DNA from: Pholiota molesta
Taxonomy: Eukaryota; Basidiomycota; Agaricomycetes; Agaricales; Strophariaceae
Assembly: GCA_014925825.1 (NCBI GenBank)
Contig: JACGCK010000013.1
Location: forward strand, 310,001 to 374,000
Length of the DNA stretch: 64,000 nt
Reading direction: 5' to 3'
Shown here: one piece after another, positions 35,508 through 46,320 of the stretch
Layout: every line of letters begins with the position of its first letter
Numbering within the stretch: position 1 is the first letter of the stretch
Position numbers and translations under genes: made by a program
Notes under the pieces: generated by a model
Seen by the model: only the letters and a program-made list of their open reading frames with translations
What the model was told of the DNA's origin: nothing
Database searches by the model: none

Positions 35508-37124
35508 TCATTCAGGATTCTGCAGAAAATCAGCGTCAGCACAATCAGCGTCAGCACCAATCCAATAAACGAACAAGAAAAAAGCGGGCTCACAATGATG
35601 GAAGTCCATAGGCTCATCCGATGCTTGAATATCAAGAACCATCCCTTCCGCACGCAGCCGAGCGATCTCCGTCTGAACCTCTCCCAACATCTCCCACTCA
35701 TTAGAGTGCAAAATCTCCACAGCAGCCAAGGAAGCAATCGGGCGCTCACACCCGTCCGTGCCTACAGACCGCCACCTGTTCGCCAGCACGTCGAGCAGCG
35801 CATGCGCATCACACAGGATCCGGCCTCTGAACTCCAAGCCCCGCAGCCTCGGGACGAGGACGTGCCCAGGCCGGCGCGCGGGATCCAGCGCGGCCACAAA
35901 CCGGTCGGTCAGGCCCGTGAACGAATGCCCGTCGTGCCCTAGCAAGTTCAGCGACAGATGCGCGAGCGACGGCATCGCGTCGAGGCAGGAGATGAGGTCC
36001 TCGTCGCGGAAATTGTGCTTCTCGATGCACAGGCGCTGCAGGTGGCAGCCTGAGCGCAATACGAGGGCGCTGACGGCGGAGAGGAGGAAGCCGCCGACGC
36101 CGCTGTAGTGCACGCGCAGGTCGCGCAGAGCAGGCAACATCAAGCTGTCCAGAAGCGATATCGCACCGCCCTTCATGAGCGTCACGTCGAGGGACTCCAA
36201 GTCGGAGCTTAGAGTATCGGATATCGGGGGCGGGATAATTTCAGGCGAGTACACGCTTTCCAGGTGGCACTCTTTGAGGTTGTGGGAGCGTCGGAGCACC
36301 TTCAGACATTCCGCGACAGTCAAGAACTGCGTTTTGAATCTCCGGAGCTGTTCCCATGGAAGCACCATCGACGGAAAATTATAGCCCGACAAATCGACAT
36401 CGAGGAGCTTCGGCGCCGAAAGGAGCATGTTGGGGGACTCGCTGAACGTTGATATCGTCCCCTTGGGCGGGCGCACGCACACGGACGTCAGCATCGGAAA
36501 ATGGTTGTTCTTGAGCAGCTCATGGCACTGCGGCGGGAGCAGACAGTCGAGGCTGTACCAGTACATGGAGCGCGTCACGAGCACGTCCATGACCGTCTGC
36601 AGCGCGCAGAACACCGCGTCGTGCGCGTCGTCCGACGTCAGCCTGATGTGCAGCGGCGCCGCGGCCGCGCGCGCGAGCCACGCGCGCAGGAGCGGGACGC
36701 GCGCGCCGTGCGTCGTGCGCGACACGTGCAGCGCCACCGCGTTCCAGAGGAGGGGCGTCGCCCAGGCGATGTCGCGCCACTCCCGGCAGATGCTCCCGAA
36801 GAAGAGGGGCGGCGTCGTGCGCTCGCCGTCGTGGGATGTGCATCGGAATATCTGGATGAGGATTTCGGGCGGTAGGCGGGCGGTGACGGACAATGCGTTG
36901 ATCTTCCTTCTCAGGACTGTCCGTCTCTGAGTGAGTCTTTCCATCATGCTCTCCACAGACGCCATTTCTTCTTCCAAGTCTGCTACGCTGTCCTGGCGGG
37001 GAGGTCAGAGTAAGAACACGAGAAATGGTTGGCGGAGTGGCCTCACAGAATACGTGTCGTGTCCACCAAGAACTGGTCGAGACGGGTCAAGCTCGAACAT
37101 CGCATTGCACTGGTCGCAAAGCAT
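35508..37124 (-). CDS. F-box protein, divergent (copy 4)
   Basis: Two exons, 37124-37047 and 36992-35508, giving 520 aa in frame. Exon 1 encodes MLCDQCNAMFELDPSRPVLG, with a CxxC pair. Exon 2 has a coiled helix (MMERLTQRRTVLRRKI), the F-box-like LPPEILIQIFRCTS, and PLFFGSICREWRDIAWATPL. LRR-like units and a C-terminal LRAEGMVLDIQ follow, the family's usual ending, plus a hydrophobic tail. A TATA-like CTATAAAAC lies about 90 bp upstream at 37211-37219. It is GC-rich and distant from the tandem copies, so it is an older paralogue. Probable SCF adaptor (inference). Confidence 0.82.
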
Positions 37125-37846
37125 CGCTACGTTGTCGTACGAGTGATAACCCTGAACAATATGAAACACTGGGGGAAAGGTGGGATTTAGAGATTGAGTT
37201 CATACCAAGTTTTATAGGAAATTATCTAGAAATCAACGCATGTTCCCAGCGTGGTCCACATAAACTCTCATCGCCAGAAAAGCCCCTGAAACGGCGTGGT
37301 CTTCTGCAGGTAAAGTCGGTGGGCCGCGATGGGCAGATCCAGTGTATATACAGTCGTCATTACGGTTTCCAGTTACTAGTCCAGAAGGTGATGGTAAGAG
37401 CCCAAGAGGGAACAGTCAAAGCTGGCAAAACAAAGCGTCTCAAATTCCCAGTCCGCATTAAGTCCAAAGCTGAAACGTTGACACAGGGTCGTAGCTCAGC
37501 ATCAGCAAAAAAAAACGCGGGTTGAAAGTGAGCAAGGAATATATTGGTTGCGAATAAATATGTAGTGCTGAAATGTGGACAAGCCGTTCAAAGATGCAGA
37601 CCGAATCCGTGCCTAAATATGTGGTGATAGAGGGATAAGATACGGTATGATGGAAGGAATCCAATGGAACGCGGTAAGTATGTGGAGAATAGGACGACAT
37701 CGACCCGCTGGTATATGCGCATTCGCGCGAGAATGTTCTAGGACGAAAAAAACAATACCGACACCAGTGACAACCTCTATCCCCAGCCTAGCCTTCCCAG
37801 ACCACCTCTATGGGCTAGGCGGTATGACGAACACCCACACACGCGC
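37125..37846. other. Intergenic
   Basis: Promoter of copy 4 on the left and the 3' flank of AUR1 on the right. No gene supported. Confidence 0.5.
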
Positions 37847-39266
37847 TCAATCCGTGCGCCCGCGCCCATTTCCAGCCCCCGGCGGGATGGTGAACACGCC
37901 CGCAACGGGGCTCCAGCCATCCTCCGGCCCGCGCTCGTCGCCCCGTATCAGACTGGCGATGGACGCCGTGTGCCGGTGCCCGCGCCCCCTCGACGCGCCC
38001 TTCTGGTGGTGCAGCGCCCCCGGCGGGCCCTTCTTGGCGTGCGGCGCCGGCGGCGCGTCGAACGTCGTCTTCCCGGGCACCGGCGAGCGGTACGTGATGT
38101 CCACCTCCTCATCCTCGGAGCTCGGCTCGCTGACGGCGTCGAATTCACGCGCGGAGAGCATCAGCCCGCTGCGGTCGGCGTACCCGTTTCCGGCCGCCGC
38201 GCGCGGATCTTCGAGATCGTATAGGGCGTACTTATTCTTGGTGTATGCTGACGCGTTCAGGCCTGGTGGGGGGCCGTGGCTGCGGGGCCTCTGAACTCGT
38301 CGGGGAGGAAGAAGTAGAAAAAAGCCGTTGCGAGGCATGCGCCACCGACGACGTCGATGAGGTAGTGGTGAGTCAGGTACATCGTCGCCCAGTAGAGGAC
38401 GCCGGCGTATGCCCAGATATATCTCGTTGTTTGGGGAAAGAAATGCGAGAGGAAAAGGGCCTCTAGTGTTGCGTTTCCTGCGTGCAGCGATGGGAATGCG
38501 CCGAAGACGAGGGGCGAGTTGGTGAAGCCGGTGGTGTATGTCTTGGACCCAAAGAGCGCATCAATACGCGCCAGACCACCTGGGATCCTTTCATGCCGTA
38601 ATTTGCTGGTGTGAGACCGTAAATGAGTTCGTACCACGGCGCCGAACATGGGAGGACGAGCTGGATGAGCACGCCTGCAAGGTTCATGTACCCAAACGTC
38701 CGTGCCCATAGGTGGAGGACGGGTTTTGTCCTGAATAGCCACAGGAATACCGCGATGACCGCTGGGCACGTAAAATGCACGACACCATATGGGAGCCAGG
38801 CGAGGATGTCGAGGATGGGGTGGGTGAACCGGGTGAGAATGTCGGAAATGTTGGCGCCGTACAGCACGGACTCGAGGGTGGGCAGCAAAGATACCGAGAT
38901 GGCCGGCCGCCAATCCGATGGCATGAATCTTGAGGAATACCAGGTGAGGACCCAGCTGAGGACGGGGGTCGCAGGCACGAAGAACTGGCTCGTCAAGGGG
39001 ATGGCCAGCGCAATGCTATAGAGAATGGGGATGGCGAGCTTGCTTGGAAACGCGGGATCCTGCATGAGGGTGATCCAGAAGGCCGCCGACGCGAAATGGA
39101 AGAGCCAGAGGCTGTCGGCGAGGGTGAAGGAGTGGGCTCGGAGGCGTTGGAAGGTGACGGCGGGGGACAGGGACTTGTCGAGCCTGCCGACGGCGGCGAC
39201 GACGGCATGAATGAGGTGAGAGAATGTGCGGACGATGAAGCCCCGCTGGGACGGGGAGCTCGACAT
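37847..39266 (-). CDS. AUR1: Inositol phosphorylceramide synthase, two frame breaks
   Basis: Golgi membrane enzyme that moves phosphoinositol from phosphatidylinositol to ceramide; the family is the target of aureobasidin A. It starts MSSSPSQRGFIVRTFSHLIH. The PAP2-type active-site motifs are visible: GLARIDALFGSKTYTTGF, FGAFPSLHAGNATLEALFL, and YLTHHYLIDVVGGACLAT, plus SAPWYELIYGLTPANYGMKG. Hydrophobic helices fill the rest, with an acidic then basic cytosolic tail. Two single bases are missing: at 38582-38584 (relatives read GSPGGLARID, here a C run is one short) and at about 38265-38271 (C run before GLNASAYTKN). With both allowed for, the length would be about 473 aa. An essential gene with two homopolymer breaks points to sequence error rather than a dead gene. 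Confidence 0.93.
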
Positions 39267-39693
39267 CGCGGAGGTCGTCGTCGTCGTGGTCGTTGTCGGC
39301 GAAGAGCCGTGGGAACAAATTTTGATTCCTCGGGTTCCCCTTCAGGCTCTCCCGTTTGGGCCTGTGTCTTACCACATGTTGTACCGAACAAGCCAACAAC
39401 AACGCGGGAACATTTCTCATTTCGACGAACTCTGAGTCTCTCAAGCAGACTTTATAAATCAAGTGATAGTCATCTGCTCAGCGCAATGGAGTCCACAACA
39501 CGGTATCCGCACAACCACCGCTTTCATTATCGCGGCCTCAGCACACCGATATACAGTGGGCTGGACTCGAGGCGGTGATCCAAGCTACAGGTAACTTTGA
39601 TTCTATTTTGTTCATCGCCAAATATCATACCAGTTGCCCTCATACACATTCGATCCTTTGATCCTCTTCTACCTTTCAAGTCATCTCACACTC

Positions 39694-41283
39694 ATGGAAG
39701 ACGACTCCCAGTTCTACCTAGCGCCTGACGATGAAGAAGAATGGGAATGGGAGCCCGACTCACCAGAACAGCTTGTCAGAGATCTGGCCGCCATCGCCCG
39801 GCTTGAACGAGGCACCATCGATTCACCCACCCTAGACCTTCTTCGTCTCCCCGACGACATCATCTCTCAAATCTTCTACCACGCATGTCTTCCCATCGCC
39901 GACAACGAGGAGTGGCGGCGCGCGTTCTACCCGCTCTGGCTCGGCGGGCTCTGTCGTGCCTGGCGCGCGATCGCATGGGCGACGTCTGAGCTATGGACCA
40001 CCGTCGTGGTTCGCGTCTTTCACGAAGACGTATCCGAGTACTGTTACAGCGATCAGGCAGAGCTGCTAGAGGAGTGGTTGCAAAGAACGAAAGGACGCAA
40101 GCTGGACATTTATTTCGGCGAGGCGAAGGGCAATCGAGCACTGGCGCCACCCCTGCCTCTGATGGAGTTGCTAGCTGCTAGGTCCGAACAATGGCAAGAC
40201 ATTCACATCCACCTATCGAAGAATTGGGAATCGCTGTTGGATGCGGTCGCCATTCTGTCCCCTTCATCTTCAGAGACTACGGCAGTGCAAGCCCTCACCG
40301 CTCTCCAACCAACTTCCTTACCCAACCTGCGCTCCATCGTCATCGAGCAGTCCGGCGCGCACACCTTCCAAATCCCTCGGATTAGCCTCAGCCTAGCGCC
40401 GTCTTTGCGGACCATTGGGCTCCTTAACGTTCCGGTTCGCATTCACGACATCGCGCAGTCTTTTCCCTGCGCTCAAATGACCCAACTTACGCTGACCACG
40501 CGCAGTGTTTGGAATCCCCAGGAGCTGCTCTCTCTCTTCCCTCAACTTCAATCTTTATATTGCATCAATAGCCCGCATATTCGAGTCAGCCGATCTTTCA
40601 CGCATCAAAAGCTACAAAGCTTCAGCATCCGTTGCGAGGGCTACGAGGGGCATGAGCTTGGGGCACTCACCTGGCGCATGGAGTTGCCAGCTCTGAAGAC
40701 CCTGGAGATCGTCCAGCCAGGGCACATCGAGTTCACCCGCTATCTCCTCCCTTTCCTCGCGCGCTCGAAATGCAACCTAACCTCCCTGACGCTCGAATGC
40801 TTCCTCTGCGTCGAGCACGACCTCATCGAGCTCCTCATCACCCTCGACGCCTTGGTCGAGCTCTACATCCGCGACACGGAGGAGGTCCCGCTGCACAGGC
40901 GGGCTGATTCCCCCGTCGACGCGAACAGCCGCGGGCTCGGGCGCACGTTCTTCGACGTGCTGCACCCCGACGCGGACGCGCCGGTCCTCCCGCACCTCGA
41001 AGTGTTCCTGTACCAGGGCCCGCTGTCCGTGCACGCGATCGACTTCCTCGAGCCGTTCGTGCTGCGCTCGCGGATGCGCGGGGCGCAGAGCGCGTTTGTC
41101 ACCGATGGTATCGGGGAGGTCGCGCTGTTGCGGCAGGCGACGGTGGTCGCGGACCAGTATTCGGCGCTCGCGGAGTTTAGCATCGCGGAGTATTCGGATC
41201 CAAGGTATGTGTGGGAGGTGGTGAGGATGGTGGAGGAGGGGGTGTTGGTGTTGCGGAATATGGATGGGAGTGGGTGGTCTTGA
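39694..41283 (+). CDS. F-box protein, divergent (copy 5)
   Basis: Single-exon gene, 529 aa, starting at ATG 39694 (MEDDSQFYLAPDDEEEWEWE, a strongly acidic N-terminus). LRLPDDIISQIFYHACLPI is the F-box-like segment near residue 50. LWLGGLCRAWRAIAWATSELW is the conserved follow-on. Leucine-rich-repeat-like units continue to LPHLEVFLYQGPLSVHAIDF near the end. It is more distant from the tandem family than copies 2, 3, 6 and 8. It is divergently arranged with AUR1 across about 430 bp. Role inferred as SCF adaptor. Confidence 0.85.
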   Translation: MEDDSQFYLAPDDEEEWEWEPDSPEQLVRDLAAIARLERGTIDSPTLDLLRLPDDIISQIFYHACLPIADNEEWRRAFYPLWLGGLCRAWRAIAWATSELWTTVVVRVFHEDVSEYCYSDQAELLEEWLQRTKGRKLDIYFGEAKGNRALAPPLPLMELLAARSEQWQDIHIHLSKNWESLLDAVAILSPSSSETTAVQALTALQPTSLPNLRSIVIEQSGAHTFQIPRISLSLAPSLRTIGLLNVPVRIHDIAQSFPCAQMTQLTLTTRSVWNPQELLSLFPQLQSLYCINSPHIRVSRSFTHQKLQSFSIRCEGYEGHELGALTWRMELPALKTLEIVQPGHIEFTRYLLPFLARSKCNLTSLTLECFLCVEHDLIELLITLDALVELYIRDTEEVPLHRRADSPVDANSRGLGRTFFDVLHPDADAPVLPHLEVFLYQGPLSVHAIDFLEPFVLRSRMRGAQSAFVTDGIGEVALLRQATVVADQYSALAEFSIAEYSDPRYVWEVVRMVEEGVLVLRNMDGSGWS

Positions 41284-41969
41284 CGGGTTTGGATGTGGAG
41301 TATAGAGGGTAGTTGACGGATGTATATAATTTACCATACTAATCGAACATTCTTTGTGATACTACCATACCACTGAACAGACCAAGAGGTCACTAGACCG
41401 AGTTGGCGGAAACAGACAAGGCAACATACATGATTGAGGAGGGCTGGTGCGGACTGCTTCACTAGAAGTGCATTCAATACATCAACAACAATGAGATTGC
41501 GCACATACATACCGAAAAAGATCATCACCAATCCATTCATCGGAATCATTCCATAGATGAAGACAGGATTGGATTGCACGATTGATTGTGTCAGGATTGT
41601 GTGTTGATTGAGTGCAAGCCCAAGTTTGATAGGCGTGGAAGGATTGGACAGTTAACCGAATTTCTACCTTTTATGGGAACTGTGCGTCGGGATTGTTGGT
41701 CGGCGGACTAAAATGACTGCAATCACTGATGGTATAATTGCCTTAGGTGGAAGGTTTGATGAAATACTGAATACGGTCGGTGTGTTGATTTATTGTCCTT
41801 ACCGGGACAATTCCACTTCCCTCCAAAGAAAACTGCAGAAGCTAAGCTCTACTGCTTTACTCTACTACTGTACCAACTTTTGGCTGTCCTTTTCTTGTGA
41901 AAGTACGATAAAATGGGCTGCAAATTCATCCGCAAAGATATTTGCATCTGTTTGGCATATCATTTTGCC
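41284..41969. other. Left edge of the duplicated module
   Basis: From about 41572 on (ATTGCACGATTGATTG) the sequence matches 49324 onward, so the module duplication starts here. No gene supported. Confidence 0.55.
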
Positions 41970-42115
41970 AGATTGAGCCATGGCAACGGGAATTGGTTGG
42001 ATTGGAGGTGGATTGCTCTTTCCCAGAACCATCATCGTGCGCCTATATAACCGCCCAATGATACCTCCCATGGCTTCACAATTCGCCCACTTACCGCCCG
42101 CCGACTTCGAACTCA
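41970..42115 (+). promoter_or_regulatory. Conserved promoter block with TATA box (module 1)
   Basis: About 140 bp that match 49686-49825 at all but a handful of positions. It contains CCTATATAACCGCCC with the TATA at 42044-42050, about 106 bp upstream of the ATG at 42156. Confidence 0.75.
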
Positions 42116-42155
42116 CTCTACATTCCAAGTTCCTAGAAGCTAAACCATATCGACA

Positions 42156-42779
42156 ATGTCTGCATCCACATCAGCTTCTACATCCTTCGCATCCGCATCC
42201 ATCGAAGCCCCACCCCAGAGCCTGACACACACGACCTGGTCTGCGCCCGAGACGCGCCTCATTGACCCTATGGATGCCAGCTTCGGCTACACGCTCTCGC
42301 TCTCGAGCTCGCGCACGCACGAGTCGCGCCACGACGGCTCGCGCCGGCTGAGCCTCTCCGGAGACGTGCCCCCACCCTACGACGAGGAGGCGGCGATCCC
42401 GCTTCCGGGGTACACCCTACATGCACCCGAGCCCCTCACGCTCGCGATGTACCTCTTCAAATTCGGCTTCTGTGCGTCTTTCCCATTACCTCTTACTCAT
42501 AACATAGTTACTTACCTGTTTCGTTTAATTTCAGTGTTCCCCCCATTCTGGATCTTCGGCGCCTTCATCTTGCTCTCCCCACTGCGGGAGCCTACCACGG
42601 AGGACGTTGTGACGCCCGCGTGGATGCCGGAGAAGACCGAGGAGGAGCGCCAGGCAATCATCGCGACGCTCCGCGAGGTGGAGGTCAAATGGGCGCGGCG
42701 ATGCGTATGCGCCCTCGCCATCTTCACACTGCTGGCTGTCGGCGGCGCGCTCGCCGCTTGGGGCATCCTGAGGCGTTAG
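42156..42779 (+). CDS. Small two-TM protein of unknown function (S gene, module 1)
   Basis: Two exons, 42156-42471 and 42535-42779, 186 aa. The N-terminus is Ser/Thr-rich. DVPPPYDEEAAIPLPGYT is a proline-rich motif (PPPY) that could be read by WW domains. FPPFWIFGAFILLSPL is the first hydrophobic segment. The acidic/basic stretch WMPEKTEEERQAIIATLREV and VKWARRC precede the second (ALAIFTLLAVGGALAAWGIL). The family occurs in Agaricomycetes, but I know no function. It lies upstream of F-box copy 6 on the same strand, and a close copy lies in the same relation to copy 8, so the two genes have duplicated as a unit. Confidence 0.82.
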   Translation: MSASTSASTSFASASIEAPPQSLTHTTWSAPETRLIDPMDASFGYTLSLSSSRTHESRHDGSRRLSLSGDVPPPYDEEAAIPLPGYTLHAPEPLTLAMYLFKFGFCASFPLPLTHNIVTYLFRLISVFPPFWIFGAFILLSPLREPTTEDVVTPAWMPEKTEEERQAIIATLREVEVKWARRCVCALAIFTLLAVGGALAAWGILRR

Positions 42780-43531
42780 GCGCCACCGCAACCCCCCTCC
42801 CGCACTTCATTCACAACCATGGGAAATGCAAAGCCCAAACAACCTACCCCTACCCCTTCTACCAACCGACGATATCTGCAACTGTACCCCCTTCGATTCG
42901 CAGGCACATGCTACGACCACCACGGTCATTTAATTTGGCTCAACACATCACATTCGCTTTCTTCTCATGTTTTTCTTTGGACTGGACTTTCTCATGCACT
43001 GTATTTCTACCGCAATGACCCCGTTATGACACCCCACTAGATTATTACTATTATTATTACGCCCCTTTGAGAGGGAAGAAACCTGAAATAAATATTGTAT
43101 TGATAATGAACATCTTTCATTTGCTCTGAAATCTGTACGGCTTTTTGAACACCGTTATCGAACTTCTCGTAAAGAGGGGAAACTCGAATGCCAAATTCTC
43201 ACATAGACACCGCTGCTCACATTGCGAGAAAATCCACGTACATATATGAGACCGCGCACACCACGCACAAAAGACAGTGCGTGGCGGGTCAAGCACGCAC
43301 GCCACGCACACATACCCGCACATTTCCTGTGGCCCATAAGGAACGTCGAACGTTGAACAGTGCTAGTGATGTATTGTTTGGCACCGTGTTCGGGTTACAG
43401 TGTCAGCATGATTTTTTTCTTTTCGTATCATGACCGCCACACCACCTGCACACAATACGGCTTTGCAACGGCTTTGAACGCGAACAAAACCATTGACGGT
43501 GGCGAAAACCCGCAGTCGGATTGGCAGAAGT
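42780..43531. other. 3' UTR of S gene and upstream region of copy 6
   Basis: 43030-43140 holds a TTA-rich stretch and an AATAAA-containing block, repeated at 45690-45755 and 50990-51095. 43360-43531 (TTGTTTGGCACCGTGTTCGG and on) is repeated upstream of copy 7. No other gene. Confidence 0.65.
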
Positions 43532-45196
43532 ATGTCGCATATTCGGAGCATCACAACAGAAAACGCAGACCGCGCTGTCGACCTTAAGCAGCGAGCCACC
43601 TTGAATCGCCAGCGGAACGCGCTCGTGCCAGCAGTCAACCTTCCCCCGGAAATCCTTGCTGCCATCTTCGAATTCGCATGTAGCCCTGATGGCGAAGATT
43701 GGATAGCCAATGTAGACCTGCCCACTCAACGAATGCACTATCGGGACCCCCCGTACTGCTCAGTCAGCGCCTGTGCGGTAACACCACTATTCATCGGTGC
43801 AATTTGTTCAGCTTGGAGGAGCATCGCCTGGGGCGCGCCGCAGCTGTGGAATCGCATTGCACTCCTCTATAATGTCAAATCCGCGGAGACTCTAGCTGAG
43901 ATGCTCGACTATTGGCTCTCGAAGTCTGGCAAGCTTCAGCTCAGCGTAGCACTCGATGAGGGCTCAGAGTATCACCCAACGGCTGACACCTACGCCAAAA
44001 TCATCGGGGTCATAGCGGCTTATGCACACCGTTTGCACGCCCTCAATCTGTACCTGCCTAAGGGATGGAACCCCGCTCTCGTTTACGAAGTCACAAGCTG
44101 CACGCCCCTGCTCACGCGCCTCACAATACGTATGTCAGACAACGCCGAACAGTACGACACCTTCATCGAATTCGGTGATGCGCCGCAGCTCCGTGAGGTT
44201 CTGCTCTCCGGGATTAGCACCGCGGATGTCTTACTGCCATGGGCTCAACTCGAGAGTCTCGAACTCGACACGGGCGCAGGGGGGTACGACGACGTTTCCG
44301 AGCTTGTCGAGATACTCCGTCTGTGTCCGCGCTTGCGACGCTTTTCGGTCCCATTGAACAACCTGTTCTGGGACACGCCCCTGGACCCGACCACTTTGCT
44401 GAGGCACACTGCGCTTGAGGCGCTCGAGTTCATCAACTATTCCGAGAAGTATCACCCTGAGCTCTTCAAAATGCTGGAGCTTCCAGCGCTACGCTCCTTC
44501 GAGTTCCATGTCCACAGTTTCAGCCCCAGGCCGCGTGAATGGAGCTTGTGGCTGCCGCCACTCCTCTCGCATGTCGCGGGCACTCTGGAAACTCTACGCA
44601 TATCCTCTGAAACCCCTCCGGATGAGGAGCTGCCGACAGTTCTGCGGGTGGTACCTGGGCTACGCAAGCTCGCGTTGAGCAATCTTTTTGTGACCAGCAG
44701 CGAGACAACGCTCACGCAGAGGACTTTGGATCTAATGAACCCGACCAAATACGAGGGGTTGGAACGCGACGGAGTTCGGCAGTTGGAAGATGAAGGCGGT
44801 GGGGATGGAGCAAGTGGAGTTGGAACGACAGGGCTAGATGAGAGGGGCATTGGGCATTGTCTTGTTCCAAATTTAGAGACGTTCGAGTACCAGGGCAAGA
44901 TTGACTTCACCTCGCATGCGCTGGTCGAATTCCTCGTCGCCCGATGGCGTGGGCCGATCCGCTGCACTTCTGCTTTCGGTCTGGAAGGCCCACACCTACA
45001 ACTAGAAGGGTCAGGACAGGACCGGCACGGAGCACGCGAACCACTTCCACCGAACGGCGATGCGCCGTCAACGAGGCTGCGCTCAGTAAAGTTCAGTACT
45101 CCGAAGCAAATTCAGTTCGAAGGTGCAGACGCTGAGGTAGTTGAGAAGCTACGGTTGGAGGGCATGCATTTGGAATTTTTGAAATGCCCTTTTTAG
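43532..45196 (+). CDS. F-box protein (copy 6, intact)
   Basis: Single exon, 554 aa. Translation starts at ATG 43532 (MSHIRSITTENADRAVDL), the position also used by copies 7 and 8, preceded by the shared CAGTCGGATTGGCAGAAGT. The F-box-like LPPEILAAIFEFACSPDGED begins near residue 38. TPLFIGAICSAWRSIAWGAP, then EMLDYWLSKSGKLQL, LRR-like units (LREVLLSGISTADVLLPWAQ), LPALRSFEFHVHSF, and the ending LRLEGMHLEFLK follow. It is an SCF-adaptor-like protein (inference). Just past the stop a conserved tail (VMDAAIDLFFSNEWEVV) is open in another frame. Confidence 0.88.
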   Translation: MSHIRSITTENADRAVDLKQRATLNRQRNALVPAVNLPPEILAAIFEFACSPDGEDWIANVDLPTQRMHYRDPPYCSVSACAVTPLFIGAICSAWRSIAWGAPQLWNRIALLYNVKSAETLAEMLDYWLSKSGKLQLSVALDEGSEYHPTADTYAKIIGVIAAYAHRLHALNLYLPKGWNPALVYEVTSCTPLLTRLTIRMSDNAEQYDTFIEFGDAPQLREVLLSGISTADVLLPWAQLESLELDTGAGGYDDVSELVEILRLCPRLRRFSVPLNNLFWDTPLDPTTLLRHTALEALEFINYSEKYHPELFKMLELPALRSFEFHVHSFSPRPREWSLWLPPLLSHVAGTLETLRISSETPPDEELPTVLRVVPGLRKLALSNLFVTSSETTLTQRTLDLMNPTKYEGLERDGVRQLEDEGGGDGASGVGTTGLDERGIGHCLVPNLETFEYQGKIDFTSHALVEFLVARWRGPIRCTSAFGLEGPHLQLEGSGQDRHGAREPLPPNGDAPSTRLRSVKFSTPKQIQFEGADAEVVEKLRLEGMHLEFLKCPF

Positions 45197-46320
45197 GTCG
45201 GCGACGGGTTATGGATGCGGCCATCGATTTGTTCTTCTCCAACGAGTGGGAAGTGGTAAGAGAGGCCGGAGCAGAAATTCGAGGCTTCATACTTCTCGGA
45301 TTTATCATACAGTCTTCCGGTCAATTCATCAGCTTCCATTAAGTCGTAGGCTGCTTGTAATATTTTTTTACTAATGCCTCTGTAATTCAATCTTGGAAAA
45401 GCCATGAAAATTGGCCACATTTGTCGAAACTGCCCACCGGGAGCTTCAAATTCCTATCTCGGACTCGATACGCAAATTATCTGACCTTGGAAGATAATAG
45501 CTATGAGATCTCATTAATGGCGCAATAGATCGGCGCCCACGCGGATGGACACTAAAGGCGAGCGCTGAAGAACTTTGTTTAAGTTCCATTTATATCAATA
45601 TGCCGTCCAGCTCAGTGACAATCTCGGCGGCGCATAAGATTGGAAAGCCCACTCCTTGTCAATGTTGTCATCGGCACACACACAAGAGGGAAGAAACCTG
45701 AAATAAATACTGTATCGATAATGAAATTCTCTCATTTACTCTGAAATCTGGACCCCAGAAAGCGCTTAAATTTTAAGGTCTTGAGTCTCATCTTAGGACG
45801 TTTATTTAGCCTGATTTATGGTGCTTGAATGTTAATGTCTGGAGCCTCGTCTAAGTACGTTTATCTGGCATGATTCATGGTGCCCTAGCGTTCGCTACAG
45901 GATAGTGCTCTCATATGACTGAATAATTACAAGGAACAGTGATGGATTGTTTGGTACCTTGTTCGGGTTACAGTGTCAACATAAATTTTTCTCGACAGTA
46001 TCATCACTGCTACACCACCTGCCCACAAAGAGTGGCCTCTGGCCGCGGTCGGCGACTGGATTAGATTAGATATGATTGATATATCATCGGTAGCACAGCA
46101 TGTCCATATGTAGATGCGCGCGGTGTTGTAGGGTGTTGTGACGAACAGATCTTGCCTTGCCTCCTGCCATCGCATGCTTGCCTGGCGCGCGCCTGCTCGA
46201 CGCGTTCCCGAGCCTTGCCAGACCCCAAGCTGCTAGAGTAGGCTTGATTCCCCAATAGGGCCTTGAACGCGAACACAGCCATTGACGGTGGCAGGAAGCC
46301 GCAGTCGGATTGGCAGAAGT
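45197..46320. other. Copy 6 3' flank and remains of a second S gene unit
   Basis: 45197-45420 is shared with the 3' flank of copy 7. 45690-45755 matches the S-gene 3' UTR block, although no S coding sequence precedes it. 45940-46320 is the upstream region of copy 7, shared with copy 6. Confidence 0.6.

Noticed and set aside
36501..36875. Plus-strand frames opposite the F-box gene at 35508-37124
   Set aside because: GC-rich shadow of the sense exon. The sense frame contains the conserved F-box and C-terminal motifs.
41865..42128. Minus-strand frame over the S-gene promoter, similar to one at 49559-49831
   Set aside because: Both copies share the peptide only because the promoter block was duplicated. 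Most differences between them change the amino acid (for example A/T, C/S, I/T, M/V), so there is no sign of coding selection.
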